Below are positions 1 to 6,298 of a DNA stretch of 8,280 nt, one piece after another. Position numbers and translations under genes: made by a program. This DNA comes from Chloracidobacterium sp. UBA7659 (GTDB lineage: Bacteria; Acidobacteriota; Blastocatellia; Pyrinomonadales; Pyrinomonadaceae), in NCBI GenBank assembly GCA_002483395.1, contig DLHV01000060.1:1-8280 (forward strand). The letters run 5' to 3'. Position 1 is the stretch's first letter. Each line of letters starts with the position of its first letter. The notes under the pieces are model-generated. The model searched no databases. It saw nothing but the letters and a program-made list of their open reading frames with translations, and was not told where the DNA came from.

Positions 1-128
1 CCGCAGAGACGCGGAGACGCAGAAAGGAATTTGAGAGCAATTTCTTTACGAAAGCAGAACGGTACAAACGGTGAATTTTTGTTTGCGATCCGTTAGTTCT
101 CTATCTCTGCGTCTCGGCGTCTCTGCGG
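1..128. repeat. Inverted repeat of GCAGAGAC-type octamers
   Basis: The two ends form near-perfect inverted arms: 1-23 and 106-128 match at 22 of 23 positions when one is reverse-complemented. Each arm is built from 8-nt steps (GCAGAGAC, GCGGAGAC, GCAGAAAG). The 82 nt between the arms show no coding signal. The element ends 12 nt before the stop of the minus-strand epimerase gene, so it would form a hairpin in that mRNA's 3' region. There is no clear U-run, so a classic intrinsic terminator is not supported. The left arm begins at the first base of the window and may continue outside it. The same octamer family occurs at 7946-8022. Confidence 0.8.
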
Positions 129-140
129 TAAAAATCAATC

Positions 141-1040
141 TTACTTCACCGCATGCTCGATCGCCGGTTTTAGCTCGGTGAATTTGAAGTCAAACCCCGC
201 ATCCAGCAGGCGCTTCGGAATCACGCGTGTCGAATCCAAAAGCAACGCAACGCCCATTTCGCCAAACACGAAATTGACGGCAAACTCCGGCAGCGACAAA
301 AACGTCGGCCGGTAGAGAACGCTGCCGAGCGTTTTCGTAAACTCTTCGTTCGTAACGGGATTTGGCGAAGTGATGTTCACGGCACCTCGCAAACCCTCAT
401 TTTCGAGGGCAAAATTGACGATCTGTACCACATCATCGAGCGATACCCAGCTCATCCACTGCTTACCGTTGCCGACCACGCCGCCGACGCCGAGTTTGAA
501 AGGCGTAAGCATTGTCGCAAGCGCACCGCCGTCCTTTGACAGCACAATGCCCGTTCGAAGAAGCACGGTGCGGATGCCCATGTCCTCGGCCCGCCGCGAT
601 TCGGCCTCCCATTCCTTGCAAACCGTTGACAGAAACGTATCGCCTGCCGAGCTCGTCTCGGTCATTTCGTCATCGCCGCGGTCGCCATAAAAGCCAACGG
701 CCGAACCTGAAACAAAAACCTTAGGCTTCTTTTCCAGCCGCGCAAACGCTTCGATCATTGTCCGCGTCCCGAAAACGCGGCTGTCGCGGATCGCTTTTTT
801 CTTTTCCTCCGTCCAACGTAAAGAGCTTATGCCCTCGCCGGCTAGGTGAATGACCGCATCGAGGCCTTCTAGCCGCGGCAAATCTTCCTCGGCAAATCCG
901 GTGTCCATGTTCCACCGGATATGCCCGTCGTCCTTCGGTTCGCTCCGCGACGCAAGAAGCATTTCGTAACCTTTCTTTTCAAACGACGTCCGAAGCGCCG
1001 TCCCGATCAGTCCGCTCGCCCCTGTGATTAGAATTTTCAT
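141..1040 (-). CDS. TIGR01777-type NAD(P)-dependent epimerase (SDR39U1/YfcH-like)
   Basis: This is a 299-residue extended short-chain dehydrogenase, the usual length for the TIGR01777 family (E. coli YfcH, human SDR39U1). The Rossmann glycine motif GASGLIG is at residues 7-13 and HLAGEGI at 65-71. The SGSAVGFYGD stretch at 111-120 is the family's Ser/Tyr active-site region. WMSWVSLDD is at 195-203. A C-terminal DUF1731-like part (about 250-297) carries the DSTRVIPKRLLDAGF signature. The true substrate of this family is not established, so 'nucleoside-diphosphate-sugar epimerase' labels are nominal. The protein is probably cytoplasmic, as no signal peptide is visible. The ATG at 1040 starts directly at the GxxGxxG strand and no upstream start is needed. 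No good Shine-Dalgarno is present: the leader is A/T-rich and then runs into the repeat at 1053-1129. Confidence 0.93.
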   Translation of the reverse strand: MKILITGASGLIGTALRTSFEKKGYEMLLASRSEPKDDGHIRWNMDTGFAEEDLPRLEGLDAVIHLAGEGISSLRWTEEKKKAIRDSRVFGTRTMIEAFARLEKKPKVFVSGSAVGFYGDRGDDEMTETSSAGDTFLSTVCKEWEAESRRAEDMGIRTVLLRTGIVLSKDGGALATMLTPFKLGVGGVVGNGKQWMSWVSLDDVVQIVNFALENEGLRGAVNITSPNPVTNEEFTKTLGSVLYRPTFLSLPEFAVNFVFGEMGVALLLDSTRVIPKRLLDAGFDFKFTELKPAIEHAVK

Positions 1041-1052
1041 AAAGCAAAAATC

Positions 1053-1129
1053 AGCCGCGGATTAACGCAGATCAACACCGATAAGAAAATTGTTACCCTA
1101 ATTTGCGAAATCCGTGTCAATCCGCGGCT
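1053..1129. repeat. Inverted repeat with GCCGCGGATT arms and 10-nt tandem units
   Basis: The arms are 1053-1072 and 1110-1129. The outer 11 nt (AGCCGCGGATT) are perfectly inverted, and 17 of 20 positions match overall. The left arm reads as three decamer steps: CGCGGATTAA, CGCAGATCAA, CACCGATAAG. The element fills the gap between the cytochrome gene's stop (1135) and the epimerase start (1040), both on the minus strand. It would therefore fold in the cytochrome mRNA 3' end and occupy the epimerase leader. This type of 'ccgcggatta' intergenic repeat is one I associate with environmental Acidobacteriota and similar genomes, from general recall rather than a search. Confidence 0.75.
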
Positions 1130-1134
1130 AAATC

Positions 1135-1494
1135 TCATTCTTTCCGAAGGTCTCGTCGAACAAATTCAGCCATCAACCGCAACTCGCGTTCGGTCAGTTG
1201 ATTTCTAAACGGCAGCATTCCGTGGCCGCCTTCCGCGATCTGCTTGTAGATCTCGGCCTCGGTGTTGAACTTAAACTCGCCTTCCCGCAAACTCGGAACA
1301 ACGGTACCGTCGTAAAGCGTCCGCCCATTCGCCTCCGGCCCGTGGCAGATCGCGCAGTTTTGCCGGAAAAGTGACGTTTCGTAAGATTTGCTGTCAGCGA
1401 GCACAAACGCTTTAGGCCGCGAATCAAAACACGCCGCAAATCCGATCAGAGTAAAACTCAATATTATCAACAGCTTAACGCGAAACATCAACAT
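1135..1494 (-). CDS. Small class I c-type cytochrome, exported or lipid-anchored
   Basis: This 119-residue protein has an N-terminal hydrophobic segment (residues about 6-21) followed by Cys22 in the context GFAAC. That could be a lipobox, though the -3 residue is Phe rather than Leu, or simply a Sec signal. A single heme-c site, CAICH, occupies residues 47-51. The downstream GHGMLPF (about 91-96) supplies Met93 as the likely sixth heme ligand, followed by a C-terminal helix (ELRLMAEFVRRDL). This is the layout of a monoheme class I cytochrome c (cytochrome_CBB3-like fold), acting as a periplasmic electron carrier or as a subunit of a larger chain. The partner is unknown because no oxidase or dehydrogenase gene is nearby. 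ATG codons at 1494 and 1488 are both possible starts, and neither has a strong ribosome binding site. Confidence 0.9.
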   Translation of the reverse strand: MLMFRVKLLIILSFTLIGFAACFDSRPKAFVLADSKSYETSLFRQNCAICHGPEANGRTLYDGTVVPSLREGEFKFNTEAEIYKQIAEGGHGMLPFRNQLTERELRLMAEFVRRDLRKE

Positions 1495-1535
1495 AATTCA
1501 CTAACGCCTGTTCCGCATGTTCCACCCATCTTACT

Positions 1536-1547
1536 GTTCCTTGGAAC
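1536..1547. promoter_or_regulatory. Palindrome GTTCCTTGGAAC upstream of the cytochrome gene
   Basis: A perfect 12-nt palindrome lies 41 nt upstream of the cytochrome start, between it and the stop of the acyl-CoA ligase gene. Two more GTTCC words sit closer to the start, at about 1509-1523. It could be an operator for the cytochrome gene or a small hairpin at the 3' end of the ligase mRNA. No regulator is identified and the site is short, so the function is conjecture. Confidence 0.3.
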
Positions 1548-1576
1548 GAAACAAATAAGCATGACCAAACCAAAAT

Positions 1577-3169
1577 CTATTTCACCTCATCCCGGATCAG
1601 AAGCTTTGATATTTTTCCCGTGTTCCCAATCGGAAGACTATCGCGAAATTCCACATGCCGCGGGTATTTGTTCGCCGCAAGCTGCCCTTTGCACCATTCG
1701 ATAAAGTCGGCTTCGGTAATGCTTTCGCCCTGCTTTAGTACCACAAACGCCTTTGCTTCCTCGCCTAGACGCTCGTCGGGAATGCCGATCACGGCAACCA
1801 GAGAAACCGCCGGATGTGTCATTATCACCTCTTCCAGCTCGCGCGGATAAATATTGTAGCCACCGCGAAGGATCATGTCCTTCTTACGGTCAACGATCGA
1901 TAGATAGCCTTCCTCATCCATTATCCCAATATCGCCGGTATGAAACCATCCGTTGCGAAACACCTCGGCAGTCGCTTCGGGCCGCTTGTAATAACCCTTC
2001 ATCACGTTCGTTCCGCGAATAACGACCTCGCCACGCTCGCCGCGTTTCACTTCATTATCATTGTCATCAAAGCACTTAACCTCAACACCAAAGATCGCCT
2101 GACCGACCGTTCCAGGCTTTGAAGGTTTCTCGAAATGATTAAACGTAGCCAGCGGCGATGTTTCCGACAGGCCATAGCCTTCCATTACGCGGACATTAAA
2201 TTTGGATTCGAACTCCCTCATCACCTCGACCGGCATCGGAGCTCCGCCCGATGTGCAGACCTTCATATTCTCGGCAACCTTGCTTATGTCGTAACCGGTT
2301 TCTTCAGCATACTTCAGCAGCGCCCAATACATTGTCGGGACACCGACCCAGAAATTCACCTTTTCTTTTACCATCACGTCGAGCGTTGCTTTCGCATCAA
2401 ATCGCGGCAACAAAACGATGCGATTGCCGCCGTAAATATTCGTATTCATCTGTACGGTCTGTCCGGTGGTATGGAACAGCGGCAGGGTGATCAAAACCGT
2501 CTTTTGCCGGCCATCGGTGAAATCGAGCACGGGCAGATGAATCAGATAGGTCGTCGTGACATTCGAATAAATATTAAGATGCGTCAGCTCCGCGCCCTTT
2601 GGCTGTCCCGTCGTGCCCGACGTGTAAAGAATGGCGCACGTGTCGGACGGTGCTGTCGGATACGTTTCGAAGAAATCGGGCTGTGACGCTATGAGCTGCG
2701 TTAGCGTCTTGTGTTCTGGAAAGGGGGACTTGGCCGTCAGTTCAATCGGCAATATGATCAAATGTTCGCAACTGTCGACCTCGTCAAATGCAGCTTTGCA
2801 CGAGGCTCCGATCGGCAGTTCGTCCGTGCCTTCGAAAGCAAATATCGCCTTCGCGTCCGAATCCTTTAATTGATACGCGATCTCGCGCGGTGTAAAAAGC
2901 ACGCAGGTCGGCACGACCGCCGCACCGGCCTTCAATATGCCGTAGTAAACTATCGGAAAATATGGCAGGTTCGGGCAATTCAACGCGACGTTGTCCCCGT
3001 GCCCGACACCCATTTCTGTCAGGGCATTTGCTACCTTGTTCGACATCGCATCCAGTTGTCCGTAGGTCATGCGAACGTCGTTCCAGACGATCGCCTCCTT
3101 CTGCGGGGCAAGTTTTGCGTGATGGCTGACAATTGACGCCAAATTGAGCGTGGTCGCGCTTGATTCCAT
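1577..3169 (-). CDS. Acyl-CoA ligase of the long-chain fatty acid type (ANL superfamily)
   Basis: The enzyme activates a carboxylic acid with ATP to an acyl-adenylate and then transfers it to CoA. From the ATG at 3169 it is 530 residues, normal for this class. Visible ANL motifs (ATG numbering): P-loop YTSGTTGQPKG about 182-192; GYGLSET about 331-337, contacting the adenylate; HTGD about 410-413; the hinge DRKKDMILRGGYNIYP starting at Asp427; and the catalytic lysine in NTGK at about 519. PxELEE after the hinge is typical of long-chain and medium-chain fatty-acid ligases. The chain length of the substrate cannot be read from sequence. The frame extends to an in-frame TTG at 3181 (four more residues, MNKF), but I prefer the ATG; neither start has a clear ribosome binding site. 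It is co-oriented with nadB upstream across a 77-nt gap. A FadD-type role in beta-oxidation or lipid recycling is likely. Confidence 0.93.
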   Translation of the reverse strand: MESSATTLNLASIVSHHAKLAPQKEAIVWNDVRMTYGQLDAMSNKVANALTEMGVGHGDNVALNCPNLPYFPIVYYGILKAGAAVVPTCVLFTPREIAYQLKDSDAKAIFAFEGTDELPIGASCKAAFDEVDSCEHLIILPIELTAKSPFPEHKTLTQLIASQPDFFETYPTAPSDTCAILYTSGTTGQPKGAELTHLNIYSNVTTTYLIHLPVLDFTDGRQKTVLITLPLFHTTGQTVQMNTNIYGGNRIVLLPRFDAKATLDVMVKEKVNFWVGVPTMYWALLKYAEETGYDISKVAENMKVCTSGGAPMPVEVMREFESKFNVRVMEGYGLSETSPLATFNHFEKPSKPGTVGQAIFGVEVKCFDDNDNEVKRGERGEVVIRGTNVMKGYYKRPEATAEVFRNGWFHTGDIGIMDEEGYLSIVDRKKDMILRGGYNIYPRELEEVIMTHPAVSLVAVIGIPDERLGEEAKAFVVLKQGESITEADFIEWCKGQLAANKYPRHVEFRDSLPIGNTGKISKLLIRDEVK

Positions 3170-3246
3170 AAATTTATTCAATTCAAAAAGGATTCGCGTA
3201 CTGTCGGAATGTTAAGGAGACATTATAACTCAAACCGTCGTTTGAT

Positions 3247-4839
3247 TTATAGGCTCGAACGCAGAGCCGTTCGGTCGAAACTCACACGGTTGCTTAAATC
3301 GATCTCATCACCGAGCCTTTGTATTGAATGCACCCGCCATTCATCGTGCTGCTCGGGAAAATCAGTGCGAAAATGTCCGCCGCGCGATTCTTCACGCCAA
3401 AGAGCGGCTGTTGCGATCATGGTTGCCAGCGTGATGAAATTCTTTGACGAGATGCTTAGATTCGATTTCGCTATCTGATCGAATTCGCGAAGTGCCCGTT
3501 GTAGCGAATCCTTGTCGCGCAAAATGCCGACTCGTTCCCACATAACACGTTTGACGCGTTTTTTGACCGCAGTTGCAATAGCCGATTGCTGATCTCGGAT
3601 TGCGGATTGCGAATTCTCTTCAATCCGCCTACTGCCGGCCGCCAACTGCCTACTGTCTTCGACCGCCGCCTCGCCTGCTCTGGCTCCGAATACCAAGCCT
3701 TCAAGCAATGAATTCGAAGCAAGCCTGTTAGCACCGTGAACGCCTGTACAGCTCACTTCGCCCGCCGCGTATAAGCCAGCAACAGTTGAACGGCCGTGCA
3801 GATCGGTGCGAATGCCGCCCATGCAGTAGTGCGATGCCGGCGAAACGGGAAGCTGATCCTTGGCAATATCAAGACCGTAAATTTTGCACGTTTCGTATAT
3901 TTTCGGAAATCGTTCTTTCAGAAACGCCTCGTCAAGAGCCGTCATATCCAGAAAAACATGCCGCGACCCGGTGCGCCGCATTTCCGCCACGATCGACCGC
4001 GAAACGATATCGCGCGGCGCAAGTTCAAGCCGCTCGTCGTAGCGGTTCATAAAGCATTCGCTTTGAGTATTTCTCAATATCCCACCCTCACCGCGCATCG
4101 CCTCCGATAGCAGAAATCGCGGAGCGTTTTCGATACTCAGAGCCGTCGGGTGAAACTGTATGAACTCCATATCGGCCATCTCAGCACCCGCGAAATAGGC
4201 CATCGCCATTCCGTCGCCGGTCGCAACAGGCGGATTTGTGGTGTGCAGAAAAAGCTGGCCCGCACCGCCCGTGCAAAGGATTACTGCCTTCGCGACAATA
4301 TCGCGTGGAGCACGCAGAATCGGGTCGAGAAAACGCACGCCGACACATCGACCGTCCGCCATCAGAAGACTCTCCGTGTTGGCAAATGGCAGCAGATTTA
4401 TGCGTTTCTCCTGCCTTGCACGCACTATGAGTGCCCGGACTATCTCCTTTCCGGTCGAATCGCCATGAGCGTGAAGTATTCGACGGCGTGAATGTGCGGC
4501 TTCCTGCGTAAACGCAAGCTTGCCGCCGTCACGGTCGAACTCTATTCCCCAATCTATGAGTTGTTTTACGTATTTTGTGCCGTCGGAAACGAGCGCTTCG
4601 ACGGCCTTGGGATCGCAAAGCCCCGCACCCGCGACAAGCGTATCTTCTTCGTGAAGTTCGGCGTTATCGTCATCCGATAGCACAACCGCAACGCCGCCCT
4701 GCGCGTACTCCGTATTGGATTCGCTCGCTTTGTCCTTGGTTAAGACGGTAACGCGAGCACCCGATTCCGCCAGTGCGATCGATGCCCGCAAACCCGCAAC
4801 ACCGCTTCCAATAACGATAAAGTCCGTTTCCAGAGACAT
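3247..4839 (-). CDS. nadB: L-aspartate oxidase (NadB) with repeat-encoded linker
   Basis: NadB is an FAD enzyme that oxidises L-aspartate to iminoaspartate, the first step of de novo NAD synthesis, with NadA as the next enzyme. This protein is 530 residues. The FAD-binding GSGVAG is at 11-16, and the family signature NTEYAQGGVA is at 42-51. Substrate-site residues of the NadB/succinate dehydrogenase fold are all present: Glu113 in TQEAAHS, His230 in FHPTAL, Arg276 in APRDIV, His337 in SPASHYCMGGI, and Arg372 in GVHGANRLASNS. I equate these with E. coli E121, H244, R290, H351 and R386. The C-terminal helical domain carries ALWREESRGGHFRTDFP (479-495), so the enzyme looks functional. Residues 395-422, between the two domains, come from 7-nt tandem repeats (separate entry). 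The ATG at 4839 puts the FAD motif at the correct distance; no strong Shine-Dalgarno is seen. No nadA or nadC lies in the window. Confidence 0.96.
   Translation of the reverse strand: MSLETDFIVIGSGVAGLRASIALAESGARVTVLTKDKASESNTEYAQGGVAVVLSDDDNAELHEEDTLVAGAGLCDPKAVEALVSDGTKYVKQLIDWGIEFDRDGGKLAFTQEAAHSRRRILHAHGDSTGKEIVRALIVRARQEKRINLLPFANTESLLMADGRCVGVRFLDPILRAPRDIVAKAVILCTGGAGQLFLHTTNPPVATGDGMAMAYFAGAEMADMEFIQFHPTALSIENAPRFLLSEAMRGEGGILRNTQSECFMNRYDERLELAPRDIVSRSIVAEMRRTGSRHVFLDMTALDEAFLKERFPKIYETCKIYGLDIAKDQLPVSPASHYCMGGIRTDLHGRSTVAGLYAAGEVSCTGVHGANRLASNSLLEGLVFGARAGEAAVEDSRQLAAGSRRIEENSQSAIRDQQSAIATAVKKRVKRVMWERVGILRDKDSLQRALREFDQIAKSNLSISSKNFITLATMIATAALWREESRGGHFRTDFPEQHDEWRVHSIQRLGDEIDLSNRVSFDRTALRSSL
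3574..3657 (-). repeat. In-frame heptanucleotide repeats inside nadB (two word families)
   Basis: Read on the minus strand this 84-nt stretch divides into twelve 7-nt steps. Five belong to a GGCAGTA family (GACAGTA, GGCAGTT, GGCGGCC, GGCAGTA, GGCGGAT; 3623-3657). One step (TGAAGAG) is unrelated. Six follow an AATCCGC family (AATTCGC, AATCCGC, AATCCGA, GATCAGC, AATCGGC, TATTGCA; 3574-3615). Twelve heptads equal 28 codons, so the nadB frame is kept. They encode residues 395-422, a polar Ser/Gln/Arg/Ala segment in which QSAI recurs. Such heptads are normally seen in noncoding spacers. Confidence 0.85.
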
Positions 4840-4853
4840 TAAGAGAAATGTAT

Positions 4854-4988
4854 CACAGGCGGAACCGCCTGCGTAAGCAGGCGGCCAGGACGTAACGCTC
4901 AGACAATCTGGTCAGGAGCTCTCTACTTGAATAGCGGTCCTGAGTTGTCGTGACTTTACCACCCGCTAACGCAGGTGGTTCTGCCTGT
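4854..4988. repeat. Pair of facing REP-like hairpins (BIME-like) upstream of nadB
   Basis: Two 31-nt units, 4854-4884 on the plus strand and 4958-4988 on the minus strand, match at 25 of 31 positions in inverted orientation. Each unit contains its own hairpin. The left one has perfect 8-bp arms CCGCCTGC (4865-4872) and GCAGGCGG (4877-4884) around a GTAA loop. The right one has ACCACC (4958-4963) with GGTGGT (4974-4979), plus an inner GC/GC pair separated by one mismatch. A weaker TCAGGA/TCCTGA pair (4912-4917, 4938-4943) lies between. The right unit reaches the last base of the SRPBCC gene's stop codon. The arrangement resembles REP/BIME elements mobilised by RAYT transposases, but no RAYT gene is in the window. 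It fills almost all of the 148-nt gap, so nadB transcription either crosses it or starts within it. Confidence 0.8.
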
Positions 4989-5479
4989 TATGCACTCGCC
5001 GTTCCATGATGATCCGAAGCTTTGTACAACCCTTCATAAGCTCCCTTTCGGAGATCGATGCCGTATTCCGTGTATGCCTTAAGACAACAAACCATCTGCC
5101 CCCAGCCGAAACAGTTCAAATACGAGCTGTCCAGGTCCGCCTGAGTTTCCCGCCAGCCGGTCTCGGCGATGCGGACGATCGTATCGTTTCCGCTCTCCTC
5201 GAACTGCATCTCGACGCGGGTATTGAGGCCTTTTGCCCCTTCCCAACCGAGGACGATCAATTCGTTTGGAACGACCTTCGTCACGGTAACAGGGAATCTA
5301 AGTTTCTCGTCGCCCGGATTGTCCACAAACGCCCATTCGACCGTTGTGCCTTCAATAAGGGGGGCGCTTGCTCCGCCGTTCGTAAAATAGCCGCTCAACT
5401 TGCTCGGGTTATAGACGGCGTCGAAAACCTCCGCCACCGTTTTTTGTATTTTTGTCTGTACTTGAAATTTTAGATCCAT
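4988..5479 (-). CDS. SRPBCC / AHSA1-like (START-fold) protein
   Basis: This 163-residue soluble protein has the pattern of the SRPBCC superfamily. An N-terminal strand and amphipathic helix (FQVQTKIQKTVAEVFDAVYNPSKLSGYFT) are followed by alternating strands with the family-like VEWAF, LRFPVTVTKVVPNELIVLGWEG and TRVEMQFEESGNDTIVRIAETGW. A long C-terminal helix region follows (about 118-143, containing WGQMVCCLKAYTEYGIDLRKGA). This helix-grip fold makes a hydrophobic cavity, and members are linked to Hsp90 ATPase activation or to lipid and small-molecule binding. The ligand cannot be told here. The start at 5479 is well supported by AGGAGG at 5484-5489, four bases from the ATG, the best ribosome binding site on this strand. 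It lies between two repeat elements and downstream of the DinB-like gene on the same strand. Confidence 0.88.
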   Translation of the reverse strand: MDLKFQVQTKIQKTVAEVFDAVYNPSKLSGYFTNGGASAPLIEGTTVEWAFVDNPGDEKLRFPVTVTKVVPNELIVLGWEGAKGLNTRVEMQFEESGNDTIVRIAETGWRETQADLDSSYLNCFGWGQMVCCLKAYTEYGIDLRKGAYEGLYKASDHHGTASA

Positions 5480-5497
5480 ATAGCCTCCTTGATTATC

Positions 5498-5603
5498 GTT
5501 CAGAGTTCAAACTTTAGTTGGCCGCTTTCTCTCCCCTCCTGTCTTAGGAGGGGTGGCCGTCGCTTCGACAGATGGGGTGGTCCTTAAAGTTGGAACTCCG
5601 AAC
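5498..5603. repeat. MITE-like element with 19-nt terminal inverted repeats
   Basis: The ends 5498-5516 and 5585-5603 are inverted copies matching at 17 of 19 positions (core AGTTCNAACTTTA). Inside is a perfect 8-bp hairpin, CCCCTCCT (5533-5540) and AGGAGGGG (5546-5553), followed by a small GTCG/CGAC hairpin (5559-5562, 5566-5569) and GGGGTGG (5574-5580). The element is 106 nt and encodes nothing recognisable. Its right end lies inside the 3' end of the DinB-like gene and supplies part of that gene's stop codon; its left end stops about 9 nt before the SRPBCC ribosome binding site. No target-site duplication is obvious. It could be a nonautonomous mobile repeat or a structured 3' UTR or leader. 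Confidence 0.75.
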
Positions 5604-6141
5604 TCTCGGCCCAAAATCTAAGTGTCGAAGGCGCCACGCCGAAGTCCGACGCGACTTCCAAGCCAATTCCGCGGAGTTTTTCCGCGATCAATGCCTGATG
5701 ATGCACCGTATGGCTGTGAACAAATTCCAGCTCCCGCGAAGCGCTGGACGCATGCCAGAGATCGCCATCGACCTCGGATCGGACCAGAACCGTTTGTTCG
5801 GTCATTTCCAAGTCCAGAGCATTCAGCCGCCTAATCGCGAAGCCGATTCGTGAGATTGCGAATTGCCTGTCAGCTTCGATCCTTATGTCACGTTCGCGCA
5901 TTCCATAATCTATCCGACGCACGGCAATCCCGTTCAAAAAGCTATTAATAAAGTCCAGATTGTGGCGAACGTGCCCGCCGACGCTGCCCGTACCGTTCGA
6001 AGCAAGCATGTATTGTTCGTCATCGAGACTCTGAATCAACTGTACGCAACGTGAAAATTCCGTCGCGATCATGGGTATCAACGGGTTTCTCTGATTCCCG
6101 CAGCCACCATTACGGCCTAAGTCCACCAGGTTGTGATTCAT
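5584..6141 (-). CDS. DinB/YfiT-like four-helix putative metalloprotein
   Basis: From the ATG at 6141 this is 185 residues, the usual size for DinB-superfamily proteins. It is largely helical, with clustered histidines: GGHVRHNLDF (His57, His60) and the HxxxH-type EFVHSHTVHHQALI (His143, His147). These are consistent with the divalent-metal triad of the family. C-terminal FGVAPSTLRFW resembles the end of one DinB subfamily. Some members are thiol transferases (bacillithiol or mycothiol type) and many have no known activity, so no substrate is proposed. A GTG at 6153 would add four residues and has a GGTGGG about 10 nt upstream; I prefer the ATG, with low certainty. The last codons (EFQL and the stop) are written by the terminal repeat of the element at 5498-5603. 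It is the first gene of the minus-strand series. Confidence 0.8.
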   Translation of the reverse strand: MNHNLVDLGRNGGCGNQRNPLIPMIATEFSRCVQLIQSLDDEQYMLASNGTGSVGGHVRHNLDFINSFLNGIAVRRIDYGMRERDIRIEADRQFAISRIGFAIRRLNALDLEMTEQTVLVRSEVDGDLWHASSASRELEFVHSHTVHHQALIAEKLRGIGLEVASDFGVAPSTLRFWAESSEFQL

Positions 6142-6181
6142 TTGTTCGTACACACCAGCAAAATCCCACCGATGCGGCTTT

Positions 6182-6228
6182 TTATTCCATTGATATTCGT
6201 TGGAATAAGTCCGAAATACAACGGAATA
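6182..6228. promoter_or_regulatory. Operator-like palindrome plus third half-site in divergent promoter region
   Basis: TTATTCCA (6182-6189) and TGGAATAA (6201-6208) form perfect 8-nt inverted arms with an 11-nt spacer. A third GGAATA at 6223-6228 follows the second half-site by 21 nt, about two helical turns. The site lies between the divergent DinB-like and spondin genes, 70-117 nt upstream of the latter. A weak -35-like TTGATA (6190-6195) lies inside the palindrome. No matching regulator gene is in the window, so this is a candidate only. Confidence 0.4.
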
Positions 6229-6298
6229 GATGGGCTGAATTCGCGGGAAAGATCATCGCCGCGAGACGTTTAACAAAGAAAATACGGAGACTTTATAT

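Noticed and set aside
1..128. CRISPR array suggested by short repeated words
   Set aside because: The words are 8 nt and contiguous, arranged as two inverted arms, with no unique spacers of regular length and no cas genes.
2135..2686. 183-codon open frame on the plus strand opposite the acyl-CoA ligase gene
   Set aside because: It lies wholly antisense to a gene with complete ANL motifs, its translation is rich in Arg/His/Cys with no recognisable domain, and no ribosome binding site is evident.
3264..3282. Small inverted pair CGAACG/CGTTCG near the nadB 3' end
   Set aside because: It lies inside the nadB coding sequence, has only 6-bp arms and can arise by chance in this base composition.
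3574..3657. Possible frameshift or pseudogene lesion in nadB caused by the repeats
   Set aside because: The frame is unbroken through the repeats and the conserved C-terminal ESRGGHFRTDFP motif follows in the same frame, so the gene appears intact.
4865..4884. Rho-independent terminator for the SRPBCC gene
   Set aside because: The stem is strong but no T-run follows it on either strand, and it belongs to a REP-like pair; termination there is unproven.
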